Below, piece by piece: positions 28,571 through 38,502 of a stretch of DNA of 64,000 nucleotides. Positions within the stretch are counted from its first letter, which is position 1; each line of letters begins with the position of its first letter. This DNA is from Campylobacter curvus (lineage in GTDB: Bacteria; Campylobacterota; Campylobacteria; Campylobacterales; Campylobacteraceae): positions 434,001-498,000 of the forward strand of contig NZ_CP053826.1 of NCBI RefSeq assembly GCF_013372125.1, in the 5' to 3' direction. The notes below the pieces were generated by a model. The model was given only the letters and a program-made list of their open reading frames with translations. It ran no database searches and was not told the origin of the DNA. A program made the position numbers and the translations under genes.

Positions 28571-29814
28571 TACATATACCTTTTAAGAACGCTTGGGACC
28601 TCGATCGTCCCGTCTTGACGTTGATAGTTTTCCATTATGGCTATCAGCGTCCTGCCTACGGCCAGGCTCGAGCCGTTTAGTGTGTTTACAAGAGCGTTTT
28701 TCTTGCCGTCTTTGAAGCGAATTTTTGCTCTTCTAGCCTGAAAATCACGCGTATTTGAGATAGAGCTTATCTCGCGGTATTTGTTTTGAGACGGTAGCCA
28801 GACCTCAAGATCGATCGTCTTTGCCGCGCTAAAGCCAAGATCGCCGCTACAAAGCAGCATATGTCGGTGCGGCAAGCCTAGCGAAGCGAGCAGATCACTC
28901 GCGCAAGCGACCATTTCGTCTAAAATTTGCTCGCTTTGCTCGGGCTTTGTTATGCTTACAAGCTCAACCTTTTCAAACTGATGTTGGCGTATCATGCCGC
29001 GCGTATCGCGACCGGCCGAACCCGCCTCTTGACGAAAGCACGCCGAGTAGCAAGTCATCTTTATCGGTAAATTTTCAGCATCTATGATCTCGTCGTTGTA
29101 GATATTAGTCACCGGCACTTCGCTAGTCGGGATCAAGTAAAGATCCTCGTCACGCACCTTATAAAGATCGTCCTCAAATTTTGGTAGCTGCCCGGTGCCA
29201 TAAAGCGTGTTTGAATTTACCAAAAACGGCACGTTTACTAGCTCAAATCCTCGCGCACTGTTAAAATCGATCATGTAATTTACCAAAGCCCTTGAGAGCC
29301 TTGCCGCCTCGCCTCTTAAGATCGTAAAACGCGAGCCTGAAATTTTAGCTCCGCGCTCGAAGTCAAGCCAGCCAAGCTGCTCTCCAAGCTCGTAATGCGC
29401 CTTTGGCGTGAAAGAAAATTCGCGCGGCTCTAGCACCTTTTTTATGCAGACATTATCCTCTTCGTCTCGGCCCAAAGGCACGTCATCGTCGGTGATATTT
29501 GGTACGTTTGAGGCGATATTGTCTAGCTTTTCCTCGAGTACTCGCACGATTTCGTTTTGCGCACCAAGCGCTTCTTTATTTTTGCTAAGCTCCTCTTTTA
29601 AGCCCGCCACATCGCCGCCACTTCTAGCTAGCGCGCCAAGCTCCTTACTTTTTGAGTTTTGCACGGCTTGGAGGTCTTCTAAAATTTGACGCTGTTTTTT
29701 TAGCTCGTTAAACGTGTCAAGTAGGCTTTTTAGAACGTCTTCATTTATATTTTTGCCTCGAAGTTTGCTGACAAAATTTTCGTAATTGCTCTCAAGTAGT
29801 TTTAAATTTATCAT
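28570..29814 (-). CDS. serS: SerS, seryl-tRNA synthetase
   Basis: 414 residues, class II synthetase. The N-terminal coiled-coil arm (about residues 30-100) contacts the long variable arm of tRNA-Ser. Motif 2 appears in [19 protein letters not shown] with HQFEKVEL, and motif 3 in [22 protein letters not shown] at 29814 (complement). It lies eight bases downstream of trpS and overlaps pflB by one base. A tRNA-Ser gene occurs elsewhere in the window at 42209. Confidence 0.96.
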   Translation of the reverse strand: MINLKLLESNYENFVSKLRGKNINEDVLKSLLDTFNELKKQRQILEDLQAVQNSKSKELGALARSGGDVAGLKEELSKNKEALGAQNEIVRVLEEKLDNIASNVPNITDDDVPLGRDEEDNVCIKKVLEPREFSFTPKAHYELGEQLGWLDFERGAKISGSRFTILRGEAARLSRALVNYMIDFNSARGFELVNVPFLVNSNTLYGTGQLPKFEDDLYKVRDEDLYLIPTSEVPVTNIYNDEIIDAENLPIKMTCYSACFRQEAGSAGRDTRGMIRQHQFEKVELVSITKPEQSEQILDEMVACASDLLASLGLPHRHMLLCSGDLGFSAAKTIDLEVWLPSQNKYREISSISNTRDFQARRAKIRFKDGKKNALVNTLNGSSLAVGRTLIAIMENYQRQDGTIEVPSVLKRYM

Positions 29815-29822
29815 CGCTTGTC

Positions 29823-30788
29823 CTATCTGTAAATTCCGGTTTTTTCTCGTACCTTTTCTATCAAAGGCAGTGCGTAAATTCGCGCTTTTGCCGCACCTTC
29901 GCTTAATATCTCCTCGACCTCGCCAAGGTGGCTCGTGTAATACTCGAATTTCTCTCTTGCATCTTTAAAATATGCCCAAACAAGCTCATTTAGGTAGGCT
30001 TTGAAGTGCCCGTGTCCTTCGCCGCCTTTTTCGTAGCGCGCTTGAAGCGCCCTTTGTCCGTCCTCGTCTAAAAACAGCTTCGCGATGTTATAGACGTTGC
30101 AGGTTTGCCACTGCTTTGGGGCTTCTAGCGGTTCGCTGGCCGTTACGATGGAGCCGATTTGTTTTTTGAGTGTTTTGGCATCTGCGAAAATATCTATCGT
30201 GTTGCCGTAGCTCTTGCTCATTTTTGCGCCGTCAGTGCCAGGCACGGTGGCTACGTTCTCATCGACTCGGTGGGTCGGCAGGGTCAAAATTTCGCCGTGT
30301 TCGTTATTAAATTTAAGCGCGATGTCGCGTGCTATCTCGACGTGCTGGATCTGATCCTTACCCACGGGCACGACCTGAGCGCTATATAGCAGTATGTCAG
30401 CCGCCATCAGCACGGGGTAGCTAAATAGCCCGTGGCTGGCGCCTATGCCCTTTGCGACCTTATCTTTATAGCTATGTGCGCGCTCTAGTAGGCCCATTGG
30501 GGTGTATTGGCTCAGTATCCAGTAAAGCTCAAGCACCTCTTTGACATCGCTTTGCACCCAAAATACGCTTTTTTTAGGATCGATCCCAAGTGCCAAAAAT
30601 GCAGCCGCCGCTTCTAGCGTGTTTTGTCTGAGCGCCTTTGCGTCGCTTAGCGATGTCATCGCGTGGTAGTTTGCGATAAACATAAACATCTCGCTTGTTT
30701 TTTGGGCTTCTACCATCTGCTTTATCGATGCGAAATAGTTGCCCAAATGCAGCTTCCCGCTAGGCTGCAAGCCTGTTAAAACTCTCAT
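29823..30788 (-). CDS. trpS: TrpS, tryptophanyl-tRNA synthetase
   Basis: 321 residues, class I synthetase. The HIGH-like motif is [17 protein letters not shown] near the N-terminus and the KMSKS motif is [11 protein letters not shown] near residue 195. ATG at 30788 (complement) has AAAAAGGA just upstream on the minus strand. A 113-bp gap separates it from aroK; I see no clear terminator there. Confidence 0.96.
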   Translation of the reverse strand: MRVLTGLQPSGKLHLGNYFASIKQMVEAQKTSEMFMFIANYHAMTSLSDAKALRQNTLEAAAAFLALGIDPKKSVFWVQSDVKEVLELYWILSQYTPMGLLERAHSYKDKVAKGIGASHGLFSYPVLMAADILLYSAQVVPVGKDQIQHVEIARDIALKFNNEHGEILTLPTHRVDENVATVPGTDGAKMSKSYGNTIDIFADAKTLKKQIGSIVTASEPLEAPKQWQTCNVYNIAKLFLDEDGQRALQARYEKGGEGHGHFKAYLNELVWAYFKDAREKFEYYTSHLGEVEEILSEGAAKARIYALPLIEKVREKTGIYR

Positions 30789-30901
30789 TTTTATCCTTTT
30801 TCCCGCTCTAAATTTATGAATTTTGGCTTTATTTTACCCGCTTTTGGCTAAATTTACTTTATTTGCGTCAAATTTAAACCGATTTTATCCTCGCGTTTGA
30901 G

Positions 30902-31426
30902 TCATCTTTTTTGTAAATTTTTGATTATCTCTTTTACGATCTGCTTTGGCGTTTTTTGCTCGACTTCGATGATGATATCGGCCTTTTTCTCATAAATTTT
31001 CTCACGCGTTTTGTGAAGCTCTTTGGCTTTTGTTAGGTTACTTAAAAGCGGTCTTTTTGCCATTTTCTTTTCGCTGTTGGCGCTGTTTTTTAAGCGCTCG
31101 ATGATAGCTTCAAAGCTAGCTTTTAGATAGATGACCGTGCCGATTTTGTTTAGTCCTTTGACATTCACAAAGCCCCCGCCCGTCGAGATGATGGTATTTT
31201 TGACGTTAGTAGTTAGAAATTTCGCCAGATTTTTTTCTAAATTCCTAAAATATTCCTCTCCGTGCTGTTCGAAAATTTCCTTTATTTTCATATTTTGCGA
31301 GCTTTCTATCAGATCGTCACAGTCGAGATTGACAGTCTTTAGGCTCTTGCTTAGCGCCCTTGCTGTCGTGCCTTTGCCAACACCCATGAAGCCGATCAAG
31401 ACGATGTTATTGTTCTTCGTTTTCAT
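30902..31426 (-). CDS. aroK: AroK, shikimate kinase
   Basis: 174 residues. The P-loop is [16 protein letters not shown] near residue 12. Other family features are NLDCDDLIE (Mg/shikimate Asp), [16 protein letters not shown] and the lid RPLLSN. It phosphorylates shikimate in the chorismate pathway, which would also supply aromatic starter units for an aryl polyene. The start overlaps the end of der by 20 bases. Confidence 0.93.
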   Translation of the reverse strand: MKTKNNNIVLIGFMGVGKGTTARALSKSLKTVNLDCDDLIESSQNMKIKEIFEQHGEEYFRNLEKNLAKFLTTNVKNTIISTGGGFVNVKGLNKIGTVIYLKASFEAIIERLKNSANSEKKMAKRPLLSNLTKAKELHKTREKIYEKKADIIIEVEQKTPKQIVKEIIKNLQKR

Positions 31427-32792
31427 CGCTCTCTCCGCGTTTTTTAGGTGCTAGCACGATAGGAACGCCGCTTAGCTCGAAATTTTGCCTGAGTTTGTTG
31501 ATAAGGTATCGTTTGTAGCTAAAATGCAGGCATTTTGGACGGTTCATGATAAGTGCGATCTTTGGCGGTGCGAAGCCAAACTGCGCAGCGTAGTAAATTT
31601 TAACGCTTTTACCTTTCTCGCGTGGTATCGGATGAGTTTTTACCGCCTCTTCGATCACTTCATTTAGCTTTGAGGTTTGTATCTTTTGGGTGAAATTTTT
31701 ATAGACTTCAAGTATGAGCGGGTAGAGCTTGTGGATGCGCTTTTTGCCGAGTGCGCTCACGCTGATGATGGGCGCGTAGGAGAGAAATTTAAAGCGATCT
31801 TTTATCTCTTTTACGAGCTCGTCAAATTCCGTCTCGCTCTTGTCCCATTTGTTCAGCACTATGATCATGCCAAGGTTAAATTTACTCGCGACTCCTGCTA
31901 TGCGCTCGTCAAGCTCGGTCAGAGGCTCCGAGCTGTCAAGCACCAAAAGCGCTATGTCTGAATTTTCTAAAATTTTTTCCGTGCGGTTTAGCGCATATCG
32001 CTCGATGCCCTCGATCTTGCCACGTTTTCTGATGCCTGCAGTATCGATAAACTCGAATATCCGCCCCTCGTGCTCGTAAATTTCATTTACAGGATCTATA
32101 GTAGTGCCCGCCACGTCGCTGACGACTGCGCGAGCGTCTTTTACGAGGGCGTTTAAAAGGCTGCTTTTGCCGACATTTACACGGCCGACGATGCCTACGC
32201 GGATATGTCTATCTTCAAAATTCTCACCGCTTTCAAGCTCGCCCTCGTCATTGAAATTTTCTAAAAAATCGTCAAAATCCTCGCTCTCATCGGCTTTTAT
32301 AACGTCGTCTTCAAGCTGCCTGGCTATCCACTGCCCAAGCTCGTCTATGCCGGTATTGTGGCTGACAGAGATCTCAAATATCTCTTTGACGCCAAAATTT
32401 ATAAATTCCCACGCTCGCTGCTCGTCTTTTTTGCTATCGACCTTGTTTATGACTAGAGCGATAGGTAAATTTAACTTGCAAAGCTCGTAAAATATCGCGC
32501 GATCCTCGTCGCTTGGCGCCATTTTGCCATCGACCATGTAAATGATTATGTCTGAGTTTTTAGCCTCGGCTAGGGTTTTGAATTTCACATTTTTAAAAAG
32601 CTCGCTACTTTCATCGAGCCCACCGCTGTCGATGAGTAGACAGCTTTTGCCTTCCACTTCGATCTTGGCTTTGTTCGTATCTCTTGTAGTGCCGCTTATT
32701 TCGCTGGTGATGGCTATCCTTTGTCTAGCCAAGCGGTTAAAAAGCGAGCTTTTTCCAACGTTTGGCTTTCCGACCAATATTATTTTTTGCAC
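31407..32792 (-). CDS. der: Der (EngA), double-GTPase ribosome assembly factor
   Basis: I choose GTG 32792 (complement), preceded by AAAGGG, giving 461 residues starting [15 protein letters not shown]. The longer TTG start at 32822 would lie on the upstream side of the probable -10 element and is rejected. There are two G domains in tandem: GKPNVGKSS with ISGTTRD, and GRVNVGKSS with DVAGTTID, each with NKxD (NKVD, NKWD). A C-terminal KH-like domain follows. It acts in 50S subunit maturation. An acidic stretch ([13 protein letters not shown]) links the G domains. Confidence 0.95.
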   Translation of the reverse strand: MQKIILVGKPNVGKSSLFNRLARQRIAITSEISGTTRDTNKAKIEVEGKSCLLIDSGGLDESSELFKNVKFKTLAEAKNSDIIIYMVDGKMAPSDEDRAIFYELCKLNLPIALVINKVDSKKDEQRAWEFINFGVKEIFEISVSHNTGIDELGQWIARQLEDDVIKADESEDFDDFLENFNDEGELESGENFEDRHIRVGIVGRVNVGKSSLLNALVKDARAVVSDVAGTTIDPVNEIYEHEGRIFEFIDTAGIRKRGKIEGIERYALNRTEKILENSDIALLVLDSSEPLTELDERIAGVASKFNLGMIIVLNKWDKSETEFDELVKEIKDRFKFLSYAPIISVSALGKKRIHKLYPLILEVYKNFTQKIQTSKLNEVIEEAVKTHPIPREKGKSVKIYYAAQFGFAPPKIALIMNRPKCLHFSYKRYLINKLRQNFELSGVPIVLAPKKRGESDENEEQ

Positions 32793-32813
32793 GTTATTCC
32801 CTTTAGTTGGCGT

Positions 32814-32819
32814 ATTATA
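32814..32819 (-). promoter_or_regulatory. -10 element of der
   Basis: Read on the minus strand, GTATAATAC contains a perfect TATAAT 21 bases before the GTG start of der. The 105-bp gap also carries ACTAAAATAT around 32862-32870 on the plus strand, a possible -10 for the divergent EamA gene. Confidence 0.6.
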
Positions 32820-32897
32820 CAAAAAATGGCTTATTTTATTTATAAATTAGCCAGTTTGCACTAAAATATGGCTTTAAAATAAAAAAAGGTTTTTATC

Positions 32898-33791
32898 TTG
32901 CTGCATAGGTTTTTGATGCGTCATCTTGGCGTTTATTATATGCTCATTGCGTGTTTTATGTTTGCCGTCACCGGGGCGTTTGCAAAGTATTTGAGCAAAG
33001 ATATGCCGTCTATTGAGGTCGTATTTTTTAGAAATTTGATCGGCCTTGTGATGATAGTCTATGCGCTTTATAAAAAGCCGGCAAAGCAAACAGGCGGCCA
33101 TCCGTGGCTTTTGATGTTTCGCGGCTTTGTCGGGACGATGGCGCTTTTTGCGTTTTTTTATAATGTCGCTCACATCAGCCTTGGTGCGGCATTTACTTTT
33201 TCAAAAACGAGTCCGATCTTTACGGCGATCTTGGCCGCGATCGTTTTTAAGGAGAGGCTTAGCTCGCTTGGCTGGTTTGCGATCTTTCTAGGCTTTGGCG
33301 GCATTTTGTTTATCATACAGCCAAATTTAGGCATCTCAAAAACCGACATCATCGGCATCTGGAGCGGCCTGGGAGCGGCACTTGCCTATACGAGCGTGCG
33401 TGAGCTGAAAAAGAGCTACGACACTAACATCATCGTGCTTAGCTTTATGGGCTGGGGCACGATTTTACCGCTTATTTTCATGGGGTTGGCAGAAAAATTT
33501 AGCTACGAACCGCTTGATTTTTTGCTATCGAAATTCGTCCTTCCAAACCTCTCAAATGTCTTACTCATCGTGTTAATGGGTATCACCGGGCTATATTTTC
33601 AGATCAATATGACCAAAGCTTACGCTGCTTCAAGAAAGGCCGGGACAGTCGCCGCAGTCAGCTACGCGGACGTCATTTTCACGATCATCATCGGCACGGC
33701 GATGGGTGATGCGCTACCGAATGCTGCGGCGTTTTTTGGTATAATGCTCGTTATTTTAAGCGGAATTTTAGTGGTAAGGGAGAAAAGATAA
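32898..33791 (+). CDS. EamA/DMT-family transporter
   Basis: 297 residues, ten hydrophobic segments arranged as two EamA repeats. The first half includes VEVVFFRNLIGLVMIVYAL and AAFTFSKTSPIFTAILAAI; the second ends with SYADVIFTIIIGTAMGD. TTG 32898 is preceded by AAAAGG; a later ATG (32916) has no ribosome site. Drug/metabolite transporter superfamily members export small metabolites; the substrate is unknown. In C. jejuni I recall a similar gene directly beside kdsA; here the PLD/helicase pair separates them. Confidence 0.85.
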   Translation: MLHRFLMRHLGVYYMLIACFMFAVTGAFAKYLSKDMPSIEVVFFRNLIGLVMIVYALYKKPAKQTGGHPWLLMFRGFVGTMALFAFFYNVAHISLGAAFTFSKTSPIFTAILAAIVFKERLSSLGWFAIFLGFGGILFIIQPNLGISKTDIIGIWSGLGAALAYTSVRELKKSYDTNIIVLSFMGWGTILPLIFMGLAEKFSYEPLDFLLSKFVLPNLSNVLLIVLMGITGLYFQINMTKAYAASRKAGTVAAVSYADVIFTIIIGTAMGDALPNAAAFFGIMLVILSGILVVREKR

Positions 33792-33799
33792 GTCAAATT

Positions 33800-35173
33800 T
33801 TAGTTTATAAATTTTGATTTCTCTTTTTCAATGGAATTTTTGTTTAAATTTATACTTGATGTCTCACCCCTTGCTTCTTTTGCATCTTTTTCACCTGCGT
33901 AACTAAGCCAGTTAAAGCTACCTATTATCATAAAATCATCATCGCAAATGATAATTTTACTATGGTCATGACCTTTTATTAGTTTAAACATTTTTTTATC
34001 AAGACTATTAAAATACTCTTGTGATTTTTCATCTATGCCGACTTTATCGAAACGATTTCTAGGTTTTAGTCCGTATTTTATAGTGATTTTGACACCTCTT
34101 TTTAAGGCATTTTGTATATCTTGTTTATAAATTTGTAAAATTTCATTTCTTATCCAAGGAGATTGGATGTAAATTTCTTTTTTTGCATTATTTAAAATAT
34201 ACTTAAAGTATCTTTTGTGCTCGGTAGCTTGTATCGTTGTGCCGTTTTCAAGGCATATTTCATCTAGTTGCTTTTGTATCACCTCAGGCGTTATATCTTC
34301 AAATTTTTGTTTATTTTCTTGATACTGCTTGGCTTTTGTATCGATATTATCACTAAATGCTTGTTCTTGTATAAGTTTGTCAAAAAGCCTGGTAGCCTCA
34401 TTGTCTTCTTCGTATTTATTATCTATGACTAAAAGTCTTTCATCACTTTGGCTATTTTTATAAAAAAGACAAAAATATTTTTTGAAAAATTTACTTGCTT
34501 CTATGGATAAAATTTCATCTATTTCATAGTTTTTGTTTTCATCTTCATCAACCCCTTTTAAACACTCGACCAAAACCTGTCTTAAAGTCTTTTCATCACT
34601 AAATTCGCTATCAAGCTCTTTTATCCTAGGCATTGCTTTAAAATTTGGCTTAAATTCAAATACATCTTTACTAGATTTATGTTCTAGCAATATATCTTTT
34701 GAGCTTTTATAAATACCTAAAATTTGACCCAAAACCCCATCCATAGCAATATATGATATAGCTGTTTCTTTTACTTTTTCCCTCTCCTTTTTTAATGCTT
34801 CAAGACCATTATTTGTTAGCATTATTTCATTGTTTAGCAAGTCAAATTTCAGGTATCCCCTCGTATTAAAATCGCCCAAAATACTATCTAATATATCGCT
34901 ATCCATTTGTGTGATCTCTTTTAAAAGCTTATATCTATCTTTTTTTATGGTTTGTAGATAATTGATAATTTTTAAAATCCCAATGATAATTGGATGAATT
35001 TCTAATTCTTTTGTGATTTGGTACTCGACTTTTACCTTATATATAGGATAAACTATTTCTTTTGCATCATACATCACAAAATTTTCATAGTAATCGCTAT
35101 ATTTGTGAGTAAGCATCTGTATATCTGGTGTAAAATTTTCACTACTACTCGTTTTATTTTTTTGTTTTGCCAC
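33800..35173 (-). CDS. mkoB: PLD-family nuclease, MkoB-like (Mokosh type I candidate)
   Basis: 457 residues from GTG 35173 (complement), which follows AGGA at good spacing; it overlaps the upstream helicase gene by 20 bases. The C-terminal ~130 residues are a phospholipase D fold: IQSPWIRNEILQIYK, then the HKD motif H404-S-K406-x4-D411 in HSKIIICDDDFMIIGSFNW. Only one HKD is present, so an active site needs a dimer, as in Nuc-type nucleases. An N-terminal winged-helix-like part (HPIIIGILKIINYLQ, then LLKEITQMDSDILD) may bind nucleic acid. The gene is much richer in A/T, Lys, Asn and Ile codons than its neighbours. With the helicase it matches Mokosh anti-phage modules. Confidence 0.8.
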   Translation of the reverse strand: MAKQKNKTSSSENFTPDIQMLTHKYSDYYENFVMYDAKEIVYPIYKVKVEYQITKELEIHPIIIGILKIINYLQTIKKDRYKLLKEITQMDSDILDSILGDFNTRGYLKFDLLNNEIMLTNNGLEALKKEREKVKETAISYIAMDGVLGQILGIYKSSKDILLEHKSSKDVFEFKPNFKAMPRIKELDSEFSDEKTLRQVLVECLKGVDEDENKNYEIDEILSIEASKFFKKYFCLFYKNSQSDERLLVIDNKYEEDNEATRLFDKLIQEQAFSDNIDTKAKQYQENKQKFEDITPEVIQKQLDEICLENGTTIQATEHKRYFKYILNNAKKEIYIQSPWIRNEILQIYKQDIQNALKRGVKITIKYGLKPRNRFDKVGIDEKSQEYFNSLDKKMFKLIKGHDHSKIIICDDDFMIIGSFNWLSYAGEKDAKEARGETSSINLNKNSIEKEKSKFIN

Positions 35174-38100
35174 TGTTTTTTCCTAAATTTATTATTTCAT
35201 ATCCTTCATTACCTTTTATATGGTTTATTATACTTATAAAAGGATTTTCTTCACCACTTACACTTGCGGTATATAAAAACTCCATATCTCCGATAATTAT
35301 CAAAAGCTTTTTAGCTCTTGATAAAGATACATTTAGCCTTTTTTCATCTGCTATAAAATCTATCTTTTGACCCCTTTTTGCTTTACTTTTTGACGATCTT
35401 ACGCAGTCGTAAATGATTATATCTCTATCGCTTCCTTGAAAGCTATCAACCGTGCCTATGTCTATCTTTATCTTATCAAAATCACTCTTTCGTATTGTGT
35501 TATCAAGTAGCTCTTTTTGTGCTTTATATGGAGTTATTATGCCTATATCATAATTTAAATTATTTTTTAGAATATTATCATAGATTAATCCTATGGTATT
35601 TTTTATATATTTTGCATTGCACCGATTTATCTTTCCAGTTCCTTTTTGTTCATCTTCTTTATCGTTTAAATTTACAGTATCTAGCCAAACTACGCTTGAT
35701 TTAAAAAATGATATTTCATGTTGTTTATATTTATTTATATCATCACTTACTATAAGCTCTCCTTCATAAAATGCGTTACTATAAAGTTCGCAAATTTTTC
35801 TTTCGGAGCGATAATTATAAGTTAAAATATGTTTTAAATTTTCTCTATCTACTTTTTCTAAACGCTCAAAAAATCTTTGGAAAAATGAAATCTTAGCCTC
35901 ATCTTTATTATCTACTTTTTCTATCACGTCATCATCTATAACAGGAGCAAGTTGCTTATGGTCTCCAACTAACACAATGGTTTTTGCTTTTATGCAAGGC
36001 ACCAAAAGTTCGCTTAGAGTGGCTCTACCTGCTTCATCGACTATTGCTATATCAAAAGCCATCTCTTTAAAATTTTGCCAAGATGAAATTCCTATCAATG
36101 TTCCAAAAATCAGTCTAATATTTTTTAAAAAAAGAGTTGCGAGTTCGCTTTCTTTTGTATCTTTTTTGGTAGCTAATTTTGAAGTAATACTTTGCAATCT
36201 TTTTGTAAAATCTTCTTGCAGTTTTATTAACTCTTTTTGTATGTTTTTATCTTCGTGTATTATGCTATTTTCTTTTATCCTTTTTAAATTTTGGCTGATT
36301 AATTTATTTAAAACTTTTTCAGGCATAAATTTTTGAGCTTCTTTGCTCATTTTGCTAGCATCATTTCCTATTCTTAGGATTTTATCTTCATCTTTGCAAA
36401 TTTTTTCCAAGACATTATCGACAGCTTGATTGCTTTGAGATGAGACTAAAATTTTGCTATGTTTTTTGGTTTGTAAAATTTGACTTACTATCTCTGTAAT
36501 AGTTGTTGTTTTGCCGGTTCCAGGAGGTCCTTGTATCAATAAAATTTCGCAACCATCGCCTAAACTTAGGCTTTTTACAACAGCTTGCTTTTGATTTTCA
36601 TCTAACTTTTCATTGCTCCATTTTAAAATATCAATAAGATCATTTTTTATAAATTCGTTCGGAGAATTTATTTTTCTTATTAAATTTGGTATTACGACCA
36701 TAGAGCTTTTTAAAGCTTCAAGTGCCTTATTTCTTTTGTTCCAAATGATCTCTTCTACTTGATAGTCATAGCTTATTTTATATTTATTGTCTTTTTTGAA
36801 GTTATTTGTTTCATATTTATCCATTTTAATGGTTAGTATTTTTATATCGGGTTTGTAGCAGACAACCTCGCCACTTAGCGATATGTCGTGTCTTTGAGCC
36901 TCCATAATAACTTTTTGACCTTGTTTGAAATTTTTATATTTTTCATCATTTGCATTATTGCTGTCATTGTCGTTTAAATTTAAAAAGTTATCATCATCTT
37001 TTGTCTCATCGTCATTTTCATCATCTATAAGCTCAAAATTTATCTCATCTTTGCCTTTGTTTATCTCTTTTAATATTGCAAATTTTGTATTTTTCTTTTC
37101 TTGTATGGCTTTATATTCAGCTTCCAAAAGTTCTTCCTCGGTGGCTATTGATTTTTTATCTATTTCTAATTGCTTATCTAATAGTTGTTTATGTTTAAAT
37201 TTTTCTTTAAGCTCATCTATAAATTCTCTTACATCATCGCACTCTTTACTAGCTCTACCATACTGATGTGATATTGTGAAGTCATCATTTGTCTCAACAC
37301 CGTGTCGATAAAGCTCTTCTGTTAGCCTTTGATTATCTAAAATTTTAAAGCAAAATAGATATGGCTTATCGTCGTTTCGTGCCGAGCAACAAAATAGCAT
37401 ATTGTTAATAGCTATCTTTATCTCTTCTCGCCCATTCTTATCCTTGCCAAAACTCCAAAAAGTCTTTTGATTAGCTAGTTTTTCTTCTATGTGGTTTGCC
37501 ACATCATATAAATCAACATCATATTCCTCTTTATATCTATCTACAACATTATCATTAAGCTTTATCTCAAATGTTCTTATTGCTTGATACTTTTTTAATA
37601 AATCTTTTAATTTTTTTGAAACTTCTTGCAGTGAAGTTCTATTTTCAGGCTTTATGGCGACCATGCCTTTTGCTATTATAAAAAGTTCATTTTCTAATTC
37701 ATCAAGTTCATAGTCATCATATATTTTTTGAAATAATTTTTCTAAATCTTTCGGGCTTGTATAAATTTCAAAAAAATCAAAATCCTCATAGCTATCAACT
37801 ATAAGCTTTAACATACAAAGCCCAAAAGAATATATATCACTTTCTTTGGATGTCTCATTTTGTTCGAGTTGCTCTGGTGCGTAAAATCTTTTATCACAAT
37901 CTTTTTTAAGCAATGAATACAAATAGCTTTTGCCAAAATCAAGCAAATACACATTGTTCGTGCAATCAACTAAAATATTTTCAGGATTTATGTTGCCATG
38001 ATAAAAATCTTTTTGGTGTATGTAACTTATCGCCAAAATGATTTGTTGGTAGCATTTTATAAGACTAAGGCGATCTTTAGAAAAGTCAGCATCAAGTTTT

Positions 38101-38342
38101 TCAATATCTTCATATTTTCTTTTTATTAGATAAAAACATCTTTCATCTTCTTCTACTAGTATATTGCTGATATTTTTATGTAAAACAGAAGATAAATTTT
38201 GTGCTGTATATGAGCAAAATGCATTTTGCTCATCTTTTTGCACTGACTCTATTATGTATAATTCATTGTTATATCTTGTAAGAATTTTACCCTTTTCATA
38301 AGAATTTAAGATGGTATATTTACCTAAAATTTTATTCTGCAT
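35154..38342 (-). CDS. mkoA: Kinase-like domain fused to Upf1-like SF1 helicase, MkoA-like
   Basis: 1062 residues. Residues ~1-250 form a protein-kinase fold: YHGNINPENILVD at the catalytic loop, LLDFGKSYLY (DFG kept), YAPEQLEQNE and SDIYSFGLCMLKL. The catalytic Asp and Lys of HRDLKPEN are both Asn, the beta3 Lys is Glu (LYIIESV), and no glycine loop is seen, so it looks like a pseudokinase. A coiled-coil and an Asp/Asn-rich linker (about 380-480) follow. The C-terminal half is an SF1B helicase of COG1112 type: [16 protein letters not shown] near residue 604, SSQSNQAVDNV, IVDEAGRATLSELL near 770, LVGDHKQLAPV, TVDSFQGSDRDIIIYD and LNVSLSRAKK. Kinase-helicase plus PLD nuclease is the Mokosh type I layout as I recall it. 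Confidence 0.82.
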   Translation of the reverse strand: MQNKILGKYTILNSYEKGKILTRYNNELYIIESVQKDEQNAFCSYTAQNLSSVLHKNISNILVEEDERCFYLIKRKYEDIEKLDADFSKDRLSLIKCYQQIILAISYIHQKDFYHGNINPENILVDCTNNVYLLDFGKSYLYSLLKKDCDKRFYAPEQLEQNETSKESDIYSFGLCMLKLIVDSYEDFDFFEIYTSPKDLEKLFQKIYDDYELDELENELFIIAKGMVAIKPENRTSLQEVSKKLKDLLKKYQAIRTFEIKLNDNVVDRYKEEYDVDLYDVANHIEEKLANQKTFWSFGKDKNGREEIKIAINNMLFCCSARNDDKPYLFCFKILDNQRLTEELYRHGVETNDDFTISHQYGRASKECDDVREFIDELKEKFKHKQLLDKQLEIDKKSIATEEELLEAEYKAIQEKKNTKFAILKEINKGKDEINFELIDDENDDETKDDDNFLNLNDNDSNNANDEKYKNFKQGQKVIMEAQRHDISLSGEVVCYKPDIKILTIKMDKYETNNFKKDNKYKISYDYQVEEIIWNKRNKALEALKSSMVVIPNLIRKINSPNEFIKNDLIDILKWSNEKLDENQKQAVVKSLSLGDGCEILLIQGPPGTGKTTTITEIVSQILQTKKHSKILVSSQSNQAVDNVLEKICKDEDKILRIGNDASKMSKEAQKFMPEKVLNKLISQNLKRIKENSIIHEDKNIQKELIKLQEDFTKRLQSITSKLATKKDTKESELATLFLKNIRLIFGTLIGISSWQNFKEMAFDIAIVDEAGRATLSELLVPCIKAKTIVLVGDHKQLAPVIDDDVIEKVDNKDEAKISFFQRFFERLEKVDRENLKHILTYNYRSERKICELYSNAFYEGELIVSDDINKYKQHEISFFKSSVVWLDTVNLNDKEDEQKGTGKINRCNAKYIKNTIGLIYDNILKNNLNYDIGIITPYKAQKELLDNTIRKSDFDKIKIDIGTVDSFQGSDRDIIIYDCVRSSKSKAKRGQKIDFIADEKRLNVSLSRAKKLLIIIGDMEFLYTASVSGEENPFISIINHIKGNEGYEIINLGKNSGKTKK

Positions 38343-38375
38343 AATTATCCGTCACTTGTGTGAAAATTTGTAAAA

Positions 38376-38381
38376 ATTATA
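38376..38381 (-). promoter_or_regulatory. Probable -10 element of the helicase-PLD operon
   Basis: On the minus strand GATATAATTTTT gives TATAAT, 34 bases before the helicase ATG. The divergent gap 38343-38502 is extremely A/T-rich, with no repeats or attachment-like sites that I can see. Confidence 0.5.
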
Positions 38382-38461
38382 TCGAACTAAATCTTTATTT
38401 AATTGAAATATATTAACTTTTTATTTTTTATACTATTTTAAAGCGACCTATGTTTTTATGG

Positions 38462-38467
38462 TATAAT
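38462..38467 (+). promoter_or_regulatory. -10 element of kdsA
   Basis: TATGGTATAATTTG holds a perfect TATAAT 35 bases before the kdsA ATG. TAAAGGG follows at 38488-38494 as ribosome site. T-rich sequence lies upstream in place of a -35 box. Confidence 0.6.
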
Positions 38468-38502
38468 TTGAAACTTAAAAAGTAGTTTTAAAGGGTATTT
38501 GT

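Noticed and set aside
36925-37266. 113-codon plus-strand frame opposite the helicase
   Set aside because: A Ser/Phe-rich mirror of the Lys/Glu-rich linker of the helicase gene on the other strand.
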